A DNA stretch of 64,000 nucleotides, from contig NC_135141.1 of assembly GCF_051014445.1 (NCBI RefSeq), positions 33,255,422 to 33,319,421 of the forward strand. The letters are read 5' to 3'. Within the stretch, counting starts at the first letter, position 1. Every line of letters starts with the position of its first letter. This DNA is from Colletes latitarsis. Taxonomy: Eukaryota > Arthropoda > Insecta > Hymenoptera > Colletidae. The position numbers were made by a program, and so were the translations under genes. Under the pieces are notes generated by a model. It was not told the DNA's origin and did not search any database. It was given only the letters and a program-made list of their open reading frames with translations. This document shows positions 15,201 to 27,373 of the stretch, piece by piece.

Positions 15201-18200
15201 TCCTTCCGCTTGCAGACCACTTTTAAGCAATATCTTCGTCGGCCAAACGGTACATTTGAACGTTATTAATTGTAACCATAACCGCAGAGATGCTCGCTAT
15301 TCTACGTAGGTAGATAGATGTAAGGTGTTTAACAATTTTCACGTTTCTACTCGATAAATGAAAATTTCATCGATTTAGAAGGTGTTCGGGTAACAGGGTT
15401 CCCCCAACGTATTGAAATTTTTTCAAAGTTACGATCGATTCTCGCGGTAGCTGTAACGAGAAGAATATTTTGAAAATATCGGTCGTTCCCTAGCGGCGCG
15501 ATGGTTCCGTATTTCAAGAGTTTGCACGTCGATAAACCTTTTGAAGCGGGATCCGGCAAGGAGTCGTCCAGCCACGCGCGCGACCAGTATCCTCGACCAG
15601 AGGCGGCCCCAGTCGTCTTCGGCAAACGGAAATAAAATATACATGAACCTCTTTTTTCGAAATATTCAAATCTCCCGTCCTCGGATCAAATAACTGGCAG
15701 AGTATCGGGTCGCCGTGTTGGCCCCGAGGTGGTCTCAGGCCATGAATATCATGACTGACCAAACTCGGTTCCCATACTAGTCACGTTCTGACGATTCCCG
15801 TAAGGTGTGGTCCGTAGAGTCGGTTTCCGGAAATCAGGCTATCGGGTTTCGCGCCTGCGATCGCGCGCGTACTTGGACTAGGTAGCTGGTAGCCTGGTTT
15901 CCGTTTGGAAACCGCACGCCGTAATACATTCGAAACAGTCGCGGAATGTCCAGCAAATCGCATCGGTTACGAATCCTATCTTACGATTTACAGTGCCGTA
16001 CTTTGTGCCGTTTCTTCAAATTAGTGAAATGTACATCTAACGATCACGAAGCTTCAAATGATAGTCTCTCTGACCGACGCGACGTGTTTACGCAAAACGT
16101 CGCAGTTACATATTTTGTTAATGGTCCCTCGTTGCCGTCCATTTCATTTTCTGACAGTTTATCGTCGACAGGTACATAAAAGCGACAATCGACTAAAAGC
16201 TCATTTTTTAAGCTCTTTCCAGTTAGCAACGTTCCATACTTGTTCCTTTTACATTTGCATTCGCGGTGAACGAGGTCCGATCGTGAAACGCCTTTCGTCG
16301 GTATCATTCCGACCATAGTCGAATGATTGATTTACTTCAGCCTCGTGCGACACCCGATAACGCGGCTTATGCAAAACACTCGCAACTGCGTGATCAGGCT
16401 CGACGGAAGTCGTTTAGGTCGTACCGTCATTATCGTCGTCACTGTTTTTTCGTCTCGCTGCCGACAGAGAGAAACGATTAGTCACAAGCTTAACGCGTTT
16501 TAAGCGACCGTCGCATGGAAATTTTCGATAAACAGACGAAAAGGATCGTTAAACATGCTTTTCGTTGCAACGTTTCATTTTTCTCGAGTTATCGAGAGCC
16601 CACGCAACTTGCCAAAACAAAAGGAGAAGACGTTTATTTGCGAGTCAATGATGCTTTTACGTACATTCGGGCTCGATTTTTCGTTTTCTGTCTGTATATA
16701 CCAGCAGGGATTTAGAGCTTAGCGGGTTTTAAAGCGTTTTAAAATTTAACGCCCTGAATCGCGTCCTATACGCGTGTTCTATACCTCTTGTCGCTGCGGC
16801 TGATTCCTAGCCTGCGCACGGTTTCTCCTTCTGTCATCGTGTTCGCACTTAACGGATAAGAGCTTCAAATCGCCTCGTAAACCGTACAACAGTTAACACT
16901 CGACGTTCGAATGGTAACGTCGCTACTTGACTACTCTACACCCTTTCGTCAGTCGGTCTCTTTATGTTCCTCCCGCGTCTATCCGCGTAGTTCATCACCA
17001 CTGGCACCATACTCGGTAACTTATGCGCCATCCATATCCATTCTCTTCGAAACCGAGAATTCATTTCCAGAGGGTCGCTTCTTTAACGCATAAAACTCTT
17101 TACCACTCGGAGAACAAATTCAAGGGTTACAGTATTCTTTGCAGATACATGAAACGATATTATGCGGATTCGCCTCGTATAAACCATCTCGACAAACAAC
17201 GGGAAAAAATTACCGAGCTTTACGATGTCAAAATCCATCATGTGTATGTAAGTAGTTACTTGGTTTAACGGTTCTATCCATTCCAAATAATGAAACACCG
17301 GTTCATATGCTTCGATCTCTACTTTCCAGTATAATAAGTCGAGAACGCTAGGTTGTTGATAGCAACGCGATCCGTGAGCGGGAACAACCCTATTCAACGC
17401 GTATCCAATATTCGACAGGAACTGGCGAGGTGTTACGGTAATACACGATCGTAGAATGCCATTTGCCGGTCCTTGATTTATGCATTACAGAATATAGAGA
17501 CACCGTAGCCCGTAGGGACTCGATGTCGAGCCGTGGAACGTGCAACGTGAGTATTATTCAAAGTGTTGCTCATTTGGACACGTGAACAGGGCGTAGTAAA
17601 TCGGGATTTGACCATACTCAACGACACGTGACGACACGTGCCTTCGCGTTGCACATTTCGTGGGCCGCGTCGCGCGTTCGACGCTCGTTCGTCGTTAACA
17701 GTTTGCGCTAGAATGTTACAATTTGCTGATGGAAATAGCTGCGAACATGCCGAAATACCGATTCGTGCCTTATTTAAAATAGACAAATGATTTTCGTGCA
17801 AAGAATTTCAGTTTTCGATATCGGTAACCGTGCGACGTTTAATCGAATTTGATCTGGCCACGTTCTCATAGCCACAATGCGGCTCGGCGTTTGCGTTCCG
17901 AGCCCCGAAGAGTTTCCAAACGGCAGTCTCATTCAGTCGTTTCGCTACTTGTCGCTGCCCCACGAACTGTTCTTCCCCCTCCGACAAAAGACGTACTCGA
18001 GTTGTGCCACCAAATCGCTCACTACCAGTTGCATGTTCAAGGGTCGTCGAGCGAGCAAGCCACTCGAGATCCGAATGAAAATCTTTCTCGATAGTGTATT
18101 TAACGGTAGAGTACAAGCTGCGTAACGCGTATCTGATGCGTGCTCGCGTACCGGGTGGCTAAAAAATATCCACGAACGAAAGGAAAACGAAGAAAACCGC

Positions 18201-19354
18201 ATCGTTATGAAGAAGACGCGTGAAATAGCGGAACAGTACACGATGAAACACCGCGAGGTCACGTCGATTCTATTTCCTTGGGTGACGACGTCTCTTCTTC
18301 GACCGTATCGTTATTCGGAACAATATATCCACACGTACCGCTTATTTCGCGTATAAAGTCTCTCTTTCTCTCTCTGTTTCGTACTCCCCTCGTGTTTCTT
18401 CCACTTGAGCCATTTATACGCGATCTATCACTTGACAGGACGCACGGCATCACGTCGCGGCGTCACAGGGTAATCAAAGTGCCATTATCCATGGGAAATT
18501 GTAACCCCTAATCTCTCGAGCCCTTTTGCTCTTTGCTAGATATTCATACGAAGTATTCCGAGGCGTGGGTGCGGGTACGGGCGCGTCAGTGCAACCGCGA
18601 ACCGCGTTCTCCTGGCCCCCTCGATTGTTCCTCGTCGTAGTTATGGCGCTGGAAACGATCTATCGATGGGGTGGTCGTTACGTAAACCCCTGCCTCTTGT
18701 AACGCGTGCTACATGGGAAGGATCGACGAGTGGCGTGATGTCAAAACGGAGTCAACCACTGAAAAATGGCTGCAACTTGTCACGAAGGATTCGACGTAAT
18801 CGTAACTCTTATCGGCCGACACGGGGCTTTTCACTCTAATTGTTTCACGGCCAACACCACAGCGATCGTTAACGTTACATTTGTACAATGGAGCCACTAT
18901 CCGTTATTCAAATATTTCAATACTCGCTATCGCTAGTCATTCAAATCGACTCGGAATACGAATTTGCTTAACTCGTTGGTTGCGTATCGAGAGGCCTGGA
19001 ACTTTGTAACCATCTACGTATCAGTTAGTGTCTTGCTAATGACTTTCTACGCGAAACAAATATGCATATTATTCTCATATACCGAGAAATAATCTAAAAC
19101 CATTTTAATTTTCAACGGTATTACGTTATTTTCCTTTCCACCTCCAACTGTCGTATAATTTTCTTACTTGTAATAAGAAAAATAAAACTATAAACATCAA
19201 TAATCGATGTGAAATACACGATTAGTTGGAGTATTGAATATTTATTATAAACGTAGTGTTACTCTAGTGTCCAGTAATCCACAAAACGTGATGCAAACTC
19301 GTAAACCAAAGAAGTAGTCCTCGGTTTTGTCTAGTTAGTGGCGTAGGAGAGTAT

Positions 19355-19393
19355 ATGTGTGTGTGTGAGAAAGAGAGAGAGAGAGAGTGAGAG
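19355..19393. repeat. Compound (TG)n-(GA)n microsatellite
   Basis: An alternating TG run passes directly into a GA run of about twelve units with minor interruptions. It is non-coding. Confidence 0.85.
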
Positions 19394-20904
19394 AATGGAG
19401 GGAAGAGAAGGTTAGTTGGGTTCAGGGGCTGTACCGTGAGCACGAATCCCAGCCCATGCATACCAATCGAGCGGCAACCTAACAACGGTTAACCGCAACC
19501 AGTCGACTCTCTGCTAATCAGAAAATCACGGTACCACGGAAACCCCCAGCGGAGGGGTTGCAGGAGAGAGCCTGCGAACTGGCTCGGTCTCTCATAACGC
19601 GCTTCCCACCCCCGTTGGATATCTTTCGCACACGTCGATCCCTGCGACTGTCGGTGTGTTTCCGCGCGCGTAAAACGCGAAATTGTGCGACGAGTCCGTG
19701 ACACTTGGGGATTCCCAAGAGCGGCTGACTCCGCGCTAATTACGGGGTTAAATATCAAGGGGTTAAAGGGGAGCCAATGAAGCGGGCATCGATTATCGAA
19801 GTCTCATTTTCCGGGCATATTACATGTTACGGAAACGTAATCGATTGGACGGATAAGCTCAAGGGTGTGAGATTGCCTCGTGATACACAAGCCAATGGCG
19901 CGAGCGAAAGGCGCCGAAAGGTCTTGATCTCGTCTCGAACGATTTTCCTTCGAATTTTACACGATATATGTATACTACGTATGCACTTGGTTTCGTTATG
20001 TGCATTCGCGATCAGTTATTTCTTAAAACCGATGAATTTTCCATACTCGATCCTACCGGATCCCAGTTAAATCCAAACATCTACCTATGTATATGGTGAT
20101 ATATATTTTCCTATTACGAATCCCTGAAAACGATTCAATTTTGTCAATACTGAACAGTTTTTTTCTGTTTCTATAGCCACAAGCAACTATGATATTTTGA
20201 TATTTCTATTTTATCGGACCATTTTATATAGGTAGGTACATATGACCTGAGAAGCTGTTCGCGTTTTATAGCTGAACAGTATCAAGGTCTTCCCACTAAA
20301 ATATTTTAACGAGCGATTGAACGATACCAGTCGCGTTACAATCCTCGCGTTTCTATTATGCTTGCGCGTTACAGGATTTTAGAATAAACAATTCGGTGGT
20401 AGCTCGCTAGAAGCACGACGCGGCGATCCATCTTGGCAGTAGCTAACATCACTCGTTTCCATTCCACTTGTAATCGCTGGCAATCTCCAAGCTTTTGCTC
20501 AAGCTCCTTGCCGATTCAGGCCTCCGGGTCGCACGTTCGGAGTTTCGCTTCAGAAATCCCTTCTTTCTCTCTGCGACCCCTCCCCACCTCGTCTCTTCTT
20601 GTAAGGGCGACACAATAACGTGTCCAGTGTTACGGAAGTCAAGTCCTTAAAATTTTCTTCGCGAGCGCACCCTTTCTTTACGTTGGCTGTGAAGTGAACG
20701 CTTGAAACACGGCTCCCACGAAGCAACGAGAAATCGACACTCGCATTGGCTACGTTTCGAGGGTGCGATCCCCTTGACTTTTCGAGAGGAGCCGGTTTTC
20801 GAACGTCGAGTGCAACCTTAAAGAGCCTCCTCGACGGAGTACTACATCCGCGACTAATAGATTTCGAACAAGAGAAAGGTCACTCGATATTTCGATCGAC
20901 GTTA

Positions 20905-20920
20905 CTATATATATATATAT
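20905..20920. repeat. (AT)n microsatellite
   Basis: Eight AT units in non-coding DNA. Confidence 0.8.
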
Positions 20921-21420
20921 TCCACAAGTTTCTCGATTCATTAAATCGATTCTCAATTCGTCAACGCTTCTCAACGCGTCGGTTTCTTCTTAATTGAAAT
21001 ATCAATGCCATTCTGACCGTTGATGATATCGTGCCGGGTCACTCGTCATCAAATTTTTTTTGCTGATCCTGATGAAAATTCGAGCAACGAAGATAAAAAG
21101 GAAGGCAAACTCTCTGTGTGCGGTGGAGGGTAGAGAAAAAAGGGAAAGCACGGCAAGGGTACATTGAGAAAAGTTTTCGCCAAACCGGATACAAGGAAGT
21201 TCCACCGTATTTGCGCATCCGGCGTCATAAATCTTGAACTCTTCCCGCCTTCTCGTGCCCGCTGGCTAACTTACACAGCCCTCACTCCAACCGACGAATA
21301 AATTTGCGATCGCGGTTTTTCCAACTTGCCGTCTTTTTCGATCGATTGTGTCTCTCTCGATTTCGAGCGAATAATTTCAACGAAATACATCGACCGTGAT
21401 CCATAGAACGTAACGATATA

Positions 21421-21497
21421 CAGGGTGTTCGGCCACCACTGGGAAAAATTTTGATGGGAGATTCTAAAGGCCAAAATAAGACGAAAATCAAGAAATT
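21421..21497 (+). repeat. Left terminal inverted repeat of the TIR element
   Basis: About 77 bp, matching the inverted 22555-22631 with only scattered mismatches. Confidence 0.8.
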
Positions 21498-22554
21498 ATT
21501 TTCGGTTGCGGGGGTCAATTACAATCATTTTTCGTGAATACACATACCCCCGAAATCCTACGTACTTTCGAGAAAAAAAATTCTTCACCGAATATATACT
21601 GTGTGGTAAAAAATGATATTACTGGTATACCTCGTCTGTGGTGAGAACTACTATCGCTTGCACGCAGCTGTTCGCAGATTACCGCTCTACAGGGGGAACT
21701 TTAAACGTTAATAACTTTTTAACGAAGGCTCAATTTTCTGCTTTTCTAAAATACACAAGACGTTCACATAACGAATGACGATCGTCGAAAAGGAATCGTA
21801 TAATAAGATAATTAACGGCGCGTTGACAAATTGAATTCGTTCCGAATGTATTCCTTTCATCGGAGCTGTATCCCAACGCTTTCGTCATAAATATTGCATG
21901 CCGGCTGGAATCCCCGTATCTATGGAAAATCGACGAACATTCGACGATCATCCCCCTCGTCTGCGCGATTCGCGACACACCCTTGTAGTATTTTCACGAG
22001 GAAACCATGAAGAACCGATAATCCTCCATCGATCAGCATCAGACTGAAAGAAAGCTTTTCTCGAAAATGGAAATCGGAGTTGACGAAAAAAATTACGCTC
22101 GACTTTACGCTGCTAATGGAGGTATAATACGTAGAAAGGGGCTCTTCTAAAATCGGTGAAAGGATTTCCGAGAGATTATTAAAGAAATAGGTGTAAAGCC
22201 GATCAAACTATTAACGTTGAAATAGCTAAAAGGTCGTTCTTTTGGATCCAGCCTCTTTGGAACTTTTAGGATAAAATATAAAACATGTTAGGAAAATGTT
22301 CTAGAAGCCAAAATAAGACGAAAATCAAGAATACCAATGTGTTGATGGGGGCTTCGTTAAAAAGTTATTAACAATTAAATTCAAAAATGTCAAATTGTTC
22401 TGGAAAAATTATTTTCGGTTGCGGGGGTCAAGTACAGTCATTTTTGGTAAATAAACATACCCTCGAATTCCTGCGCATTTTCGAAAAAAAAATTCAGTAC
22501 TGGCGAAACTTTAAACGTTAATAACTTCTTAACGAATCCACCATCAAGAAATTG

Positions 22555-22631
22555 GTATTCTTGATTTTCGTCTTATTTTGGCCTCCAGAATCCCCCATTA
22601 AAATTTTTCCCAGGGATGGCCGAACACCTTG
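22555..22631 (-). repeat. Right terminal inverted repeat of the TIR element
   Basis: Inverted counterpart of 21421-21497. TATA follows directly. Confidence 0.8.
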
Positions 22632-22635
22632 TATA

Positions 22636-24495
22636 TGATAATCTACCGATATTTCCGTAAAGGAGAGGTATCCCATCGTACCAATACTTTGATATATTTG
22701 CATTTTTTGAGGAAACGCCGAGCGTAATAAAAGAGAGAAACGGGCGTTATTTTCTGTTTTGATAAAAGTGGTTGGTGGTATCGAGTAAGACCGTAAGGGT
22801 TCGCGCGGGGTTAGGTAAGCGCCGCGACGGGAAGCCATTAACCGGAGATCGGGCTGAAAGCAAGGAGGATATTAGAGAGACGATCGCTGTGCGATCCGGC
22901 GATTGGTTCCGATGTAATTTCGTACGGTACGCTGGCGGCACGTCGGCCGAAGGTGTTAAATTCACTGGATGTACGTCGGACGAGCCATTCTGGGGTAGCC
23001 GACAAATCCGATCGTATTTTCATCGACGCCAAATTGGCAATATCCTCGCCGGTGACGATTCCTGAATTATGCATCAGCCTCGGGGACAGTCGCTTCGAAG
23101 TTTATCCATCCCGCTCGTTTCCATCCGCAGCCTCGACCCGTTCGACTCTCTTCCACACGGGGAGTTTTCTGCCCTCTTGCAGCTTCCACCCCCGCAGCCG
23201 CCTGGTCTCGCCCGCTCTCGCCCGTTTTCTCCTCATCCTCTACTCCGTAGTCCTCGACTGACGCTCTCCCCCTTCATCGTCGCTCTGCACTCCCTTCCTT
23301 CGGACCCTTTCTCCGATGGAAACGTCACTTATTGGTCGAACGAAAGGGAGGAAAAAGAGAGGATACCCTCGAATCCGACCAATCACGGTGAACGACCGTG
23401 ATAATGCTCGCGATATTTCCCGCAGTACAGACTTGCACAAAAGCAGACACGTTGAGGATAACGCAGTGCACATCGAGAGGATCCGTTACCGTTTCCCTCG
23501 ATTCTACCTTTCTTTAATGGAATTTTCTCCAAGGGTGGAATTGTAGTTTAAAAGCGAGTTTTCAAATTGTTACGATAAAAACTGCCCTAAATCGAACGTT
23601 CTTTCAACAAACTATAAAAACCATGAAAGATGGTTACTCCCGAGACCAATGATCCGAGATTTAACTGGAAAAGTTGATAGCGCCCCGGGTACTTGACAAA
23701 GGTTATCGAAAAAAGACTCTAAAAAATGTTTTAAATAAACGTTTGATAAAACTGGGCTATTTCTCTAGATTTTCTGATAAACAACAGATAAAATGCTAAA
23801 ACTATTTACGAAAATTTGTTGAAATAGTTATTATCTTTGATTAAAATAGAAGCTATTAAAATATTATATTAAGCGATTGTTCGAGCAAGATAACAGTACT
23901 GTTTCGTAGAGAATTCGTATAGGAAACGAATAATAGAGACGCGTCGTCGATTAGACGTTTCCGCGAAGCAAGCAAAGAAAGTAACGAAGCGTCACGAATG
24001 CAGGAAAAAGAGAAATCCGTCGAGGATAATCGAATCGAGCGTTTGGAAACGGCCCTTAAGCCTTTACGAGAGGGGACAGACAATGGAAGGTAAAAGTAAA
24101 GCGTCGTTCTTGGAACGGAGGGCTGCTCACCCCAATAATAAAATGATAAGAACCCTCCGTCCTTAGTCCTACTCTCGTTTCCCCCCACTACCGGGTCGCT
24201 TCCTCTGGCCGGAGCCAGCTCGTATATAAATGTCGATATTATTGTAACGAAGCGCTTTTGATAGCAATTTCTCCTTCCGCGCGCTCTATTACTCAAAGAT
24301 GAGCCCAGCCAATCGGACAGTCGCAAATTTGTTGAATCAATTTTCGAATTTACAGTTTCCGGTTCGTACGAATCGAACGAGATGTTTCCAGGCTAATCGA
24401 CAAATGTAATACTCGAGCAAGAACCAATGTAATATTAGATTGGTAAAGAGACTCGTAATTTTTTAAATAGCATCCTTTTTTCTAGTTTTATCCAG

Positions 24496-24527
<32 letters not shown>

Positions 24528-24990
24528 GAAGCAAATATCGCGCGCGAAACGCGCCGTGTGACGCAATTATTAGTTTGCATTCGAAAGACAGACAGACGGC
24601 AGATCGAACGAAACGATGGAACCGATTCTCCGGCGATGGAGATCGATTTCCTGTTTACGACCACTGGCCGCCGTTCTCTTCCGCTTCTGGAATTCCATCC
24701 GGATATCGCGGTTTCCAGCAAGGGCTGGAAACCTTGGTCGAGTCAACGTGCAAACACCGTCGACGTCGTACAGTCGATACGATTACCAAGATTCCGAACA
24801 TATAGAACATTGTTTCGGTACAATGATATTTATTCACGAGTTTATTTGGTCGGTAAAAGTTTCGAATTGTACAATTGTTATGACGTTTTCCCGAGGCCAT
24901 CGTCGTGATTGCGTGTTGGTTGTTTTGGTTCTGATAATCGAAAATTTTCCAGAGTTCACGATCTTTGCGAAATCTCTACGAATTTGGACT
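22636..24990. other. Non-coding stretch
   Basis: No supported gene. A 156-codon minus-strand frame at 23856-24326 is the longest here, but its composition (Ser, Leu and Arg rich, no domain) and lack of splice or poly(A) context suggest chance. A GTT microsatellite lies at 24495-24528. Confidence 0.5.
24495..24528. repeat. (GTT)11 microsatellite
   Basis: Eleven perfect GTT units in non-coding sequence. Confidence 0.9.
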
Positions 24991-24996
24991 TTTATT
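24991..24996 (-). promoter_or_regulatory. Poly(A) signal of the Pro/Cys-rich gene
   Basis: AATAAA on the minus strand, about 160 nt downstream of the stop codon at 25154. Confidence 0.55.
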
Positions 24997-25030
24997 TTTG
25001 TTAGAAAAAATTAATCGAATGTAAATAAAG

Positions 25031-25076
25031 TGTCGCGTGGCCGAGAAAATTCGTTCATCATCTCGGCCACGCGACA
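25031..25076. other. Perfect 16-bp hairpin in a 3' UTR
   Basis: TGTCGCGTGGCCGAGA (25031-25046) is exactly complementary to 25061-25076, with a 14-nt loop. It lies between the stop codon of the 25154-27070 gene and its likely poly(A) signal, so the minus-strand mRNA would carry a very stable GC-rich stem-loop. A regulatory role is inference only. Confidence 0.8.
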
Positions 25077-25153
25077 GGAATACGTAAAACGTAAAAAAAG
25101 AATAATTTTTCTAATAGGCGTTACAAACAGACGCGTCGTCTTATCGATGTCGA

Positions 25154-27070
25154 CTATTTTTTCTTTTTGTTCTTTCTCTTGTTGGGATCGCAAGTCTTAT
25201 CCCTCCGGCAAATTGTCTTCTCCTGTGGACAGTAATATGGTTCCAGGGGACAGATATACTTCTCTTTCACAGAACACGGCTGGACCGTGATCTTCTGCGG
25301 TGGCTCTTGCTTCATCTCCTGACAAGGACATGGCCCGGGGTGCATTTTTGGCGGTGGTGGACAGGGGCAAAGAACTACAGGTTTGGTAGGCGGTTTCGGC
25401 AGGGGCGGCGGAACGCATACCTCCTTTTTCGGTTTGTTAGCGGAACGTAGTTCCGTGCACGAGTCGTCGGGTTCGCTGGCCGGTTCGGGTACGTCTGGAC
25501 AAGGTTTGGGCGAGACAAACTTTGGGGTAGGGCACTTGACAGCTCCATACTGCATCTTCGGTGGAGCAGGGACTCGAGGTTGATCGCATTTTCCTTTCGG
25601 AATGCAACTGTCCGAGCACAATTCCTTCTTCTTTTTCTTCTTCTTGTTGGTTTTGTTCGTGACGTTGTTAAGCTGGTCGGTGCACGGTTTCCTTTTGGTA
25701 TCGCAATCGGGTTTCCTCTCGCAACGTTTCACGCACGAATCCTTCTTGTCCTGACATATGTCGGTCAAGGACTTGCAGTTGGAAGGTTTGACGGATTTGT
25801 CAGACTTGCCCGGTAAAACGGAGGCGACACGTAGTCCTCTGGAAGGAACGTCTCCGAACGGCAGAAGCGGCCACCGATACGTGGACATCTTTCTGGTCTT
25901 GATATTTAGCGGGTTGTTTGATTTCGGGCAGGATGGAAGATCGTCGGGGCAGGGTGGCGAGGGCTCGACGATTTGTGGACAGGGTGGACAAGGTTTCGGG
26001 CAGGGGCAGACTGGAGGCGGCTCGGGGCACGGGCAAGGGCAACAGGGAGGCGGCGGTGGACAGGGTGGTGGCTTTGGATGCTCTGGACAAGGTGGACAGG
26101 GTGGACAGACTCTGGTCGGTGGTGGTAGTGGACACGGTAACGGTTTCGGGCATGGAATTGGTGGCGGACAAGGTGGACAAGGCGGTGGCGGTGGACAACA
26201 TGGCGGCGGACACGGAAGTGGACAAGGACAGGGTTCGCAAGGCGGCGGAGGCGGGCATTCTTGTTGCGGTGGACATTCGGGACATCTCGGTGGTTTCGGA
26301 CACGTGGGCAAAGGCGGCGGAGAAGGTGGTGGACAGGGTGGCGGACACTTGGGAAGCTTCGGCAATCGAGGAAGCGGCGGAGGAGGTGGTGGTGCAGGAA
26401 TCTTTCGACACGTTGGAAGTTTCGGTAATTTCGGAAGCGGAGGACACTTCCGGTAGCAGATTTTCGGTGGCGGAGGTTTCTCTAGTGGTTTCGGGCACGG
26501 AATCGGACACGGTGGTGGACACGGTTGCGGTAGCTTCGGGCACTTGTGATTCTTTGGTCGTGAACGACAGCAAGGAGGACTGGCTGGAACACACTTCTCA
26601 AGAGGAGGACACGGCTTTCGTCGTTCGTAGGGCTGTCTACATGGTCCTGATTGTTGAATCGGATTTTGTCGAGCGTTGGAGGAACCGGAGCCGCAATGTG
26701 TATCCGAATACGGGGGTTTCTTTCCGTAACCGCAATCCATCGTGATCGCAGTGTTTCGAAAAAACCTCTTACGTTGTTGCCAGAAATATTTAGTAAATTC
26801 CTTGGACATGGAAACGATTGTTACGGGTTCCCTCGATGCGGGAGATCCGGTGCTAAAGTTTCTCGCGCAAACAACACCCATGTTAAATTGGGTCTTGGGA
26901 ATAATCGTTCCTTTCCACGAATTGATCGTACAGTTCCCGAAGGAAGTTCCCAAACAGTATCGGCTTCTTGTTCGAAGACAATTTGCGAGTGTTTTGTTCG
27001 AAAGACTCGCAAGAAGGTCCAAGAGTATGGTTCGATCGTTTTTGGCCTGCGATGCAGAGAACAGAGACAT
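25154..27070 (-). CDS. Pro/Cys-rich protein, possible sperm structural protein
   Basis: One uninterrupted 638-codon frame. The ATG at 27070 has a good AAA-ATG context. Residues 1 to about 75 are rich in Ser, Thr, Leu and Arg with few acids, and pass through ARNFSTGS (about 69-76). This looks like a mitochondrial import leader and cleavage region. Roughly residues 125-395 are almost only Pro and Cys (CPPPCP, CPCPLPCPPP) with Lys. After a more ordinary stretch near 400-430 come CxxxC-type Lys/Cys segments, a seven-Lys run, another Pro/Cys block and a Lys-rich end. Similar composition is known from insect testis Mst proteins and mammalian sperm mitochondrial capsule proteins. This is similarity of composition, not proven homology. 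The frame upstream stays open as far as a TAG at 27164-27166. Its minus-strand neighbours are equally Cys-rich. Confidence 0.75.
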   Translation of the reverse strand: MSLFSASQAKNDRTILLDLLASLSNKTLANCLRTRSRYCLGTSFGNCTINSWKGTIIPKTQFNMGVVCARNFSTGSPASREPVTIVSMSKEFTKYFWQQRKRFFRNTAITMDCGYGKKPPYSDTHCGSGSSNARQNPIQQSGPCRQPYERRKPCPPLEKCVPASPPCCRSRPKNHKCPKLPQPCPPPCPIPCPKPLEKPPPPKICYRKCPPLPKLPKLPTCRKIPAPPPPPPLPRLPKLPKCPPPCPPPSPPPLPTCPKPPRCPECPPQQECPPPPPCEPCPCPLPCPPPCCPPPPPCPPCPPPIPCPKPLPCPLPPPTRVCPPCPPCPEHPKPPPCPPPPPCCPCPCPEPPPVCPCPKPCPPCPQIVEPSPPCPDDLPSCPKSNNPLNIKTRKMSTYRWPLLPFGDVPSRGLRVASVLPGKSDKSVKPSNCKSLTDICQDKKDSCVKRCERKPDCDTKRKPCTDQLNNVTNKTNKKKKKKKELCSDSCIPKGKCDQPRVPAPPKMQYGAVKCPTPKFVSPKPCPDVPEPASEPDDSCTELRSANKPKKEVCVPPPLPKPPTKPVVLCPCPPPPKMHPGPCPCQEMKQEPPQKITVQPCSVKEKYICPLEPYYCPQEKTICRRDKTCDPNKRKNKKKK

Positions 27071-27163
27071 TTTGATCGATAGAATTTTGACCGTTGACCT
27101 TTCGGCCGGTGCGTGTCCGCCGCTATTTCCACGTACCCTCTGTCTCTCAGTGACTCGACACGC

Positions 27164-27373
27164 CTAACAACATTTTTTCGTTTTGCACGGTTTCTTGGGT
27201 GGACACTTTACGCAGAACGGCTTCCTCTCGGGTTTTGGTTTCGCGGGGTAGCCTGGTGGACCCAAGGGTTTACAGGGGCCCTTTGGCGGATGACAAGGAC
27301 TCTTCTCCGGCCAACAAGGCGGATCCTCTCCGCAATCAGGCTCGCCCAATTGGAACTCCACCTTTCTTACACC
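27164..27373 (-). CDS. Short Cys/Pro-rich terminal exon or small gene (5' end unresolved)
   Basis: The frame ends with CPPKKPCKTKKCC and a TAG stop at 27164-27166. From a plausible acceptor (ATATCCAG, exon start 27373) it encodes about 69 residues with Cys-Pro-Lys composition, for example PPCWPEKSPCHPPKGP. The frame is open back to 27531 but contains no ATG, so the start must lie in an unidentified upstream exon. The downstream 638-codon gene is in this same frame, separated only by the TAG and about 31 codons. That leaves open a dicistronic message, an alternative exon, or stop-codon read-through. No AATAAA is seen between the two. Confidence 0.5.
   Translation of the reverse strand, partial: GVRKVEFQLGEPDCGEDPPCWPEKSPCHPPKGPCKPLGPPGYPAKPKPERKPFCVKCPPKKPCKTKKCC

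Larger units (their letters stand above)
1607..21420. other. About 20 kb without a recognisable gene
   Basis: Many open frames of 60-125 codons occur on both strands, as expected by chance in this CpG-rich, roughly 45% GC sequence. None shows a recognisable domain or a convincing chain of exons. Two spots (about 14950-15150 and 15350-15760) read somewhat like protein but lack supporting splice sites. The stretch holds a few microsatellites, listed separately. It is either intergenic or the intron of a large gene that includes the 1442-1606 exon. Confidence 0.45.
21421..22631. mobile_element. Non-autonomous TIR DNA element, 1.2 kb
   Basis: The left end begins CAGGGTGTTCGGCCAC and the right end finishes GGCCGAACACCTTG. 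When inverted, the two ends match over about 77 bp (21421-21497 and 22555-22631), including a shared inner block GGCCAAAATAAGACGAAAAT. TATA stands immediately outside both ends (21417-21420, 22632-22635), consistent with a target-site duplication. The interior has a direct repeat of about 85 bp (about 21496-21583 and 22409-22492, with the core TTTTCGGTTGCGGGGGTCAA) and a third partial copy of the terminal block near 22300-22372. No transposase-sized frame is present, so it is probably a MITE-like derivative. The superfamily is not assigned. Confidence 0.8.

Noticed and set aside
15347..15762. Minus-strand frames reading like protein around 15.4-15.8 kb
   Set aside because: Three overlapping frames are equally open and none has good splice sites.
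23856..24326. 156-codon minus-strand frame
   Set aside because: No domain, splice context or poly(A) support; length is within chance for this GC content.
25758..26745. Long plus-strand frames (232 and 275 codons) rich in Gly, Val and Asp
   Set aside because: They are the complement of the Pro/Cys-rich coding sequence, whose repetitive codons keep the other frames open.
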